Below are positions 57,243 to 64,000 of a stretch of DNA of 64,000 nt, piece by piece. Source of the DNA: Ipomoea triloba. Lineage: Eukaryota > Streptophyta > Magnoliopsida > Solanales > Convolvulaceae. The notes under the pieces were generated by a model. It saw nothing but the letters and a program-made list of their open reading frames with translations. It did not search any database and was not told the DNA's origin. The DNA is taken from assembly GCF_003576645.1 (NCBI RefSeq), contig NC_044923.1, forward strand, positions 4,399,813 through 4,463,812. Reading direction: 5' to 3'. Position numbers and translations under genes: made by a program. Positions within the stretch are counted from its first letter, which is position 1. Each line of letters begins with the position of its first letter.

Positions 57243-58724
57243 TAGTGACTTGTAAAAACCGCGATTAGGAATGATTAGGCAGTTGATCTAAATGGAGGGG
57301 TGGGTGGGATGCATTAAGCAAAGATGCATAACCCACGTGAGGCTATCACACTCTTCTTCTCCATTTCTCATTTCTTTTTTGTTAAGCACTCAACCCTATT
57401 GCCCTTTTTAATTATTGTTCTTACTGTTTGAAAGCTATTTTACTTCAACCCCCATTTCCCTCCTTGTAATCATTTTTCTCCATGTAACATAAGTGTCTTT
57501 ATATCATATATATAATCACATATCGTATGCATGATGCATTTCGTTGTATCAAGTGTTATATTGACAAATGCTGATGATAGTTATGTAGCACATAATAATA
57601 AACAGAAAAAGAGAAACAGAAAGTGGAAATGGCAGATTAAAATAATTTCCGTTGTTAATTTACAGTAAATTAATTTAAAAATTAAAAAAACAGTAGATCT
57701 AAAACTTGACACATTTAATTTGTATAATATCAACCAATTTTTAGGTTAACCTAGTTAAAATATGATTCATATTTAATTGCTTTATAATTTCACCAAAATA
57801 ACTTCATTTATTGTTTTCTCAATGAGTACTAATTTCATAAAATTAGAATCAGTTAGTTTCAAATATATTGATACGTTTGAACACCATAAGGGTGCTCACT
57901 ATAGGTCCTGCTATGAGATCAGTGGATGAAGTAAATCGCTAAATATGTTTTAATTAACTTACAAATCAGCAAACATTTGTAAAAAAAAAATTTCAACAAT
58001 ATCCCTCACTTTTTTTTTTAAATAATATATAACTTAGGTTTCCTGACTTCATCAAATTATATCATGAACCCCTAAACTCGTCTCAATGCTCTTAAAAGGT
58101 AAATCTCAAGTTGTCAAAGTGATTCAGAATTCCCTACCACTTATATATCTCTTATTTTTAATATATAAAAATAATCAATCTTGAGATTTATTATAAAGAG
58201 TATCACAGCCACTGAATTACTTGACCATTACCAATATATATACCTTCTAATCTTCTATATATTGAACTTAAATATTATAGTAATGACCAAGGTCAAAGGA
58301 ATCAATGGCCCTATAAACTCTAAAGGGATATATAATTAAGTTTGTCATTAAGTTCACCTTTTGTACATACGTGGTCAAAGAATGAAGTGGAAACGTGATA
58401 GATTTTCCAATCTAGAGGAGAATATTAAAATCCTAACACTTCTCTTTAGACTTTAGAGGGCTTCTTAGATTAGTTGATTGCATATTAAAATACACCTCTA
58501 ACTCTATATATAGCTATCATTCTTTTTAATGAATAATTAAACTTTACAAAAGCACATGACTCCCATAGGCTCCCTTCAACTAACTCTCACTTTTTGTTTT
58601 AATTTGGGTCTTTTTTCTTTTTTCTTTTTTTTTTTTAAAAAAAAAAATTATATCCCCAATACCTTTAGAACCCCCTCACCCCCACCTACCCTACACACTT
58701 ATGTATGTAGCAAGTCACAAATAA

Positions 58725-58728
<4 letters not shown>

Positions 58729-58774
<46 letters not shown>
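58729..58774. repeat. (TA)n microsatellite
   Basis: About 46 bp of AT dinucleotides in gene-free sequence. Confidence 0.95.
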
Positions 58775-58778
<4 letters not shown>

Positions 58779-59253
58779 TCGGTTCATAACTGAAAATATG
58801 AACTTATAATTGGGCACTTGAATTGCGCATGCTCCAATTGGGGTCTAGTGACCTCCTATTTGAAAGAGCTAAATAGATACCATTGAATTACAAGTTACAT
58901 AGCATAGGTAGATAAAGTCATTATTTTAGTATAATGTTTATATGCATTAAGCTTTGTAACTGGAAATATATATGATGTTATGGTCGTTTAATCTCAAGAC
59001 TAATTCATTATAATTTATAAAGTGCTTTCAAAAAATTCATTATAAAGCAAAATTTGATACAATGTATCATACATACTTTATTATAATAAGATATTGTTAG
59101 AATATAATTTAATATTTTGATAATTTATTTATTTATTTATTTTGTACTATATAAATTTTATAAATAATATAATTATTGAATATATGTTATTATCCGTGAT
59201 CGCACGTCTGACATACTAGTTTACACACACACACATATATATTTATATTCAAA

Positions 59254-59560
59254 TGTGATCGCGTCTTCCCATGTGGCCGATGCGGAATATACCACTCAAT
59301 GTTAGAAAATGCACCACAATGAAAATACACAAAAATATCAAAAAACACACAACATATCCAAAATAATGCATCATAACTCTCCTGCCTCTAATGGTGCATT
59401 TCCTAACACTATGTGATGTATATTTGCATACCTAGTGGTGTGTTTTTGGTGATGTGTACCTAACGGTGCATATTTGTGGCGCATTTTCTAACATTCTGTG
59501 GTGTATATATGTATACATAGTGGCGCGGCAGCACTGACCACACGTTAAGACGCGACCACA
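59254..59560. mobile_element. Inverted-repeat element, 307 bp
   Basis: The left end tgtgatcgcgtctt and the complement of the right end tgtggtcgcgtctt are terminal inverted repeats. Inner sequence is also inversely repeated (aatgttagaaaatgcaccac near 59299-59318 against a diverged gtggcgcattttctaacatt near 59475-59495), giving a foldback structure. No coding capacity; probably a MITE. Confidence 0.6.
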
Positions 59561-60827
59561 CCTTATTATGATTATAATATATATCACAACTTGCATTGTA
59601 CTAATAATATAATATGTGTGTGCACGAATATATGCATGCTTTAATTTACATTGAAAGCTTGTGTTTTTTGGAAGTACAATATGAAGTTATGGTGATTCAA
59701 TATCCTAAATATTACTTCCTTCTCCGTAGAATAAATTCATTGCTGTAAATATTTTGGTCAAAAGAAATTACATAATCCATAAAAAGGAGTTGGGAGAATA
59801 GGGTATATTATGGTCACGTGCATCTCGCGTGGGAAGTTAATTCTCAAAGTACGGAGTCGCGTGAGAGTATTGTACAATAAAGCTACGGGTAGCCAGCCAA
59901 CGGGAAAAGACAATTCCACCCTTGCAATAAAGGAGGCATGCTCAGTGGCCCCGAGAGATCTAAAAAGGTAATTGTCTCAAATTAGTGAACATATTTACTC
60001 TCAAATTAGGGTCGAGTTTTACCCCATGTGGGGTGATTTCTTGAGAACATTATATACTAATTTTGTTATGTGTTAATTTTAATTTTTGTCATAGATTTAA
60101 TGCACACTATGAGATAGTAGTTGCTAGTTTTTGTCGTCACCTAAGACAATGAGTAAATGAATAGTTAATGCACTGCAAGATCAATATATAAACTCTTGTA
60201 AAGGATGCGTCTTTTTGTAATGGTTGAGATACCGAATACAGTATTAAAAGAAAAGGATTAACTCGTAAAGTAATAAGTTTTAATTTCCTATTTAATGAAA
60301 CTTGAGTTATGTTGTTACCAAACTAAATCTTAATTTTTTAAATAAAAATATCACTATATTTCTTTATCTATAATAATCGAAAATTTTTATCATTTGAAAT
60401 TGTATAATTTGTCTTTTAAATTGGACCCATACACTTGACAGTTATTTTTGTGCATCGCACACTACATAAGTGCTAATAATATTAGACGATATAAAATTTT
60501 AAACATCTAAGTTAAACTCCAATTCAAAAAATAAAGTTATGAAGGAATATGTATATAATTTAACACGAATAAGCATTAAATTCAAACTTTTCATCAATGT
60601 TATACAAAATGTGCTATAATTAATACTCCGTATGTTCGTATTTTTTTTTCCATATGACTATATATGTACAATGCTATGGATACCATTATTTGACTTCGTA
60701 CATAAACATCCTAAGAAGGTCATTACTGTTATATTAATTGGTCATTTAATTCTCCATACTTATATTTATATATTAAATATATAATGCCAACAAACTTACT
60801 TGGGAAAATCAAGTAATTAAAGCCTCG

Positions 60828-60990
60828 AGATAGGTGGTCGAGTGGGTAGGTATAGAGTATGATTTTCGTATTTGAAGATTACAATTTTGATTACTATCAA
60901 CACCTTCTTAGTCGAGTTCAATGACACGAAAGCAATGTTTACTTAATACACACTCGAGAAGTATTTGTTAGAGGGCCTACATCTTCCTTT
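60828..60990 (+). mobile_element. tRNA-derived SINE, group 2, copy 2
   Basis: ggtggtcgagtgggtaggta (A box), then gattacaattttgattacta at the B-box position, then tcaacaccttcttagtcgag. The order matches 17646-17812 with divergence. No target duplication was found. Confidence 0.45.
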
Positions 60991-61000
60991 AATTATACAC

Positions 61001-61041
<41 letters not shown>
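61001..61041. repeat. (TAA)n microsatellite
   Basis: About 13 ATA/TAA units following the SINE-like sequence at 60828-60990. Confidence 0.95.
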
Positions 61042-61042
<1 letters not shown>

Positions 61043-62206
61043 TATGTTATGTTGTATTTGTAGAATATGTACGGGAGGAAAGACATGCAGAGAAGTTTTT
61101 ATTTATTATTCAGTGTTGTATTTTTAATTATGTTGTATTTTTAGAATAATAGTGTATGTTATGTTGTATTTGTATCTGGTGTGATGAAGATAGGTTCAGA
61201 ATTTATAGTGTATCTTGAAATTTTATAATTGAACACATACATAATTATTTATTATATTACGCTTATTGCATTAGGTAAAATTCTTACACATATTTTTTGT
61301 TGTTGATTTTACATATTTTGATGTTGGTACATGGTGAGATTAACTCTCAATTTCATGAGTCGAACTTAAAATCTTGTTTAGAATTGAAACCCTAAACCAA
61401 CAACCTGATCAACTTAGTTAGAGTTGTCTCAATTTGAAATTCTTACTTTAATATTAAATTTATTGATTTGATGATTTAATTATTGTTATGAAATATAGAA
61501 AAGAAAGATCGAATAAGTTTTGTATAAAGATCAGATCGTATTACGTGAGATATGTAATATTTTTAAGTTTTGTATAAGATCGTATTACGTGAGACGTGGA
61601 ATATTTGTAATGAATTTCTAAAAACTTATTACTCCATATATTATAATTAAAAAATATTACATTTCACACGTAAGATAGTCTTATACAAGATGGACTCAGA
61701 GAAGAAATATTGAGCAACAACGGTGGGGGATGAACTTGTTGGGATGAGGTAGACTTGTGAAGCAAGGATGGTATGGCAATAAGTATTGCCACGTGTGGCC
61801 CATTGGGCATTATGGTCCACCAGGCAAAAAGAGTCTCCTAAGTAAAAACATCAATTCTCACATTGCCAACCACACCTTCCTCCTACTTCTACTCCATACT
61901 CCAAACCACTTATACACTTACTTCCCCACTAACCCAATCTCTCATTATGGCCAAGTTTGATACAATTCATTTGATTTACTAGAAATCTGGTACCGATACT
62001 GAATGTGCGCTTTAAATAAAGTTCATATTACGACTTTAGCTGACAAAAAAATCATATGAAGATAAATTAACTTAAGTTTGATACAATTCCACTGCTATCA
62101 ATCATTTGCTTATTTGAACATGTTCCATATCCGATCCAATTGTTAAATACCATTCTTAATTTTTTGTTAGAATCGATATGTTCAATGATTGGTTATGTAT
62201 ACTGTC

Positions 62207-62601
62207 TGATGGGTAAATACCCCCAGGGACTACTGTAGAAATACAATGTGTATAGTCCGTGTATTATTGTACCCCTAAAAGGTCGAGTGTCCTTAGAAAT
62301 TATTAAGGGGCAAGTGACCTTTGGGAATATTATATTCCTGAAGGGTCAGGTCCTATTCCTATATAAAGGACCTGACCCCTGTTGTAAAGGAGAGGCTCTC
62401 ATCCCTTGCCTCTCGGGATCCAATGATTCAATATTCACTCTACTCTCCCTCTCTCTTGTTCACTATGGAGTTCTTGGCTATTCTTCTCCAGGAAGAAAAC
62501 CACGCCTTTCCTTCCCAAGCATACACACCCCATACACTACATCATACTCAATCAAACACACGTGGTGTAAATCCGTACCCCCGTTTACATTTACACCATC
62601 A
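62207..62601 (+). mobile_element. Solo LTR of a retrotransposon with 5-bp target duplication
   Basis: The 395-bp element starts TGATGGGTAAATACC and ends ACATTTACACCATCA, so its termini TGATGG and CCATCA are inverted repeats with canonical TG...CA. It is flanked on both sides by CTGTC (62202-62206 and 62602-62606). A TATA box (tatataaag at 62360-62368) sits near the centre and is followed by a pyrimidine-rich stretch. There is no adjacent primer-binding site or gag-pol, so this is a solo LTR left by recombination. The open frames inside it are not genes. Superfamily (Copia or Gypsy) cannot be told. Confidence 0.9.
62360..62368 (+). promoter_or_regulatory. TATA box of the solo LTR, enclosed by a palindrome
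   Basis: tatataaag lies between perfect 12-bp inverted arms: gggtcaggtcct at 62343-62354 and aggacctgaccc at 62367-62378. LTRs carry their own pol II promoter, so this is a plausible core promoter. Confidence 0.6.
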
Positions 62602-62606
62602 CTGTC

Positions 62607-64000
62607 TAAAAGAGTGTCAAGTATTACATAACTGTTGTTTTCCTCGGGGTTTTTCATCTCCTTGGATACACACACGCAAGAGCTTTTTCAACTTCCAATA
62701 TATGTCGAATTGTATGTTTTTTTAGTATACCATTTGATATTCTCACAACTATGAAACTAATATGAATTTTTGTCACACAGAGTATAATTCTTACTCAAGA
62801 AAAAAATCTGATCTAGAACTTAACTTTTTTAACGTGAGACACATTTTTACACTATTTAACATTGATACATTGTGATACATGCAATAATTAATATGTTGGC
62901 CATATAATAGATTATCAACAGGTAAAAATGGATGAAAGACTCACTTTACACTTGTAAAGCAGCAATTGAGTTGAGTACAATAACAAGTTATCTACTTGTA
63001 AAGATAGCCAACTACAATGTTTGATCTCTTCTCACGTAAAAGATTTAGTTTGCCTCTACTTACCAAACATGTACCGCATTAGAAATTTGTAATTGGCACT
63101 CCAAAAACATGGACTTATTATATTATTTGTGATTACTATTAACTAGTATCACATCCATTCAATCACAGCCCATGACTATATAAAAAAAAATATTACTAGT
63201 TAACTACTACAATACTTGCCTAAGGAAAAAAAAATGCATATAGTTGAATTAATACTATCGCAATAACTAATATGATATTTTATATACTTCAATTAGAAAC
63301 TCCTTAATATTTTAATATTCGTAAAATTTATACTTGAATTTGTCGTGCTAGGGCAATAAATAGAAAGGGTTGCATCACGAATCTACATTGGTGTCCACAC
63401 TAGGACAATTTCATGCAACCGCTTTAGATAGGTTTCGACCTCGGCCCGTACGTTGCTAGTAATAAATTAAAGCATGTTATATACTATGACCTAAGTTCCT
63501 AGAGCCCTTGCTGAAGAGTTAGCGGATAATCCCTTAGTTTCCAGGTTCCCAGCCATTGCATGTAAACTCTAGGCATAAGGGGTCTTCATATTAGTTTAGA
63601 TTATTAGAACTCTGTATTCTAGACACACTAGAATTCCTTTTCTCTCTCCATGTATTGTTGAGAATATTATCATTTACCGTTCTTATCTTGATTGTGACTC
63701 TTTCTATCCTTATAATCTTCTCGTACTTCAAACATCATGGATTGATCAGTAATAAAACTATACACAGAACTATTGTTCTCATCTAGGTCTCCCAAATTTG
63801 CACTAAAACAAGACTTTAGAGTGATTGATCGAATCAACTGAGCTAATTCGCAAGCTAAGAATCCCCTCATGAGTTTTAAACTAATTAAAATATGTTGGGA
63901 TGTGTTAGGACAATAATGTCTTTGTGCTTGGTTGAGTGGCACACAGAAAGAGAAGCATTTGGATAGGGCATATACATACATGGGGGGGGGGGGGGGGGGG
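62607..64000. other. Right-edge spacer, no supported gene
   Basis: AT-rich sequence. The 103-codon minus-strand frame at 63670-63981 has no recognisable domain. The segment 63480-63670 (ending in pyrimidine-rich ccttttctctctccatgtat) has the look of a decayed LTR, but ends and target duplication were not found. The last 19 bases (63982-64000) are all G, which suggests an assembly edge. Confidence 0.4.

Larger units (their letters stand above)
55305..62206. other. 5' flank of GRF and gene-free spacer
   Basis: The first 300 bases are the presumed GRF leader and promoter, with (GT)n at 55479-55496. Beyond that no supported gene was found. It contains a G-rich tract (57215-57242), (TA)n (58729-58774), an inverted-repeat element (59254-59560), a SINE copy (60828-60990) and (TAA)n (61001-61041). 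The rest is AT-rich with nothing recognisable. Confidence 0.5.

Noticed and set aside
62248..62725. Open frames of 100 and 127 codons
   Set aside because: They lie within and across the end of the solo LTR, which is non-coding.
63670..63981. 103-codon minus-strand frame at the right edge
   Set aside because: No domain recognised; sits in AT-rich sequence next to a poly-G assembly edge.
1..64000. CRISPR arrays, bacterial operons, intact tRNA or rRNA genes
   Set aside because: None seen; tandem repeats present are eukaryotic micro- and minisatellites without spacer structure.

Overview
This window is nuclear DNA of a flowering plant, a eudicot and probably an asterid, although the species cannot be fixed from sequence alone. 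The signs are plant-only gene families (a phytosulfokine precursor, a GRF factor with a miR396 site, a PUB30/31-type U-box ligase, a TRM/DUF4378 protein), spliceosomal introns, AT-rich spacers and many short transposon relics. No operons, viruses or CRISPR arrays are visible.

Nine protein genes are supported. In order: a U-box/ARM E3 ligase (3334-4680, +); a PHLOEM PROTEIN 2-LIKE A10-type membrane protein (12756-14033, +); a two-exon phytosulfokine precursor (18120-18483, -); a small conserved protein of unknown role (24592-24921, +); an intronless group-S-like bZIP factor (29525-29977, +); a seven-exon phosphoglycerate-mutase-like phosphatase (35435-37750, -); a three-exon DUF4378 protein (40489-41628, +); a small proline- and lysine-rich protein (43834-44292, -); and a four-exon growth-regulating factor, GRF (52189-55304, -). 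The phytosulfokine, phosphatase, DUF4378 and GRF models were assembled here by joining exons at GT/AG sites with matching phase. None appears as one continuous open frame. The genes are independent and share no obvious pathway, but phytosulfokine signalling and the miR396-GRF module both control cell proliferation and expansion.

The spacers are dense in mobile-element relics: a 395-bp solo LTR with a 5-bp target duplication (62207-62601); a 5'-truncated LINE with a 15-bp target duplication, 387 bp upstream of the phytosulfokine start codon (18870-19105); a second LINE-type RNase H fragment at the left edge; three groups of tRNA-like SINE sequences; a Stowaway MITE nested in an older MITE (42223-42865); a foldback element with Mutator-like long terminal inverted repeats (47773-48434); further inverted-repeat elements at 9.5, 10.0, 27.4, 29.1, 33.1 and 59.3 kb; and a three-copy dispersed family with a GC-rich core. 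There are several (TA)n and (TAA)n arrays, one 283-base assembly gap (8985-9267), and a run of G at the right edge.

No wholly new molecular system was found. The observations most worth following are the phytosulfokine gene with a LINE in its upstream region, the palindrome enclosing the TATA box of the solo LTR, the minisatellite enclosed by MITE-type ends at 27.4-27.9 kb, the 8-nt first coding exon of the phosphatase gene, and the exon-like blocks downstream of the PP2-A10-like gene.
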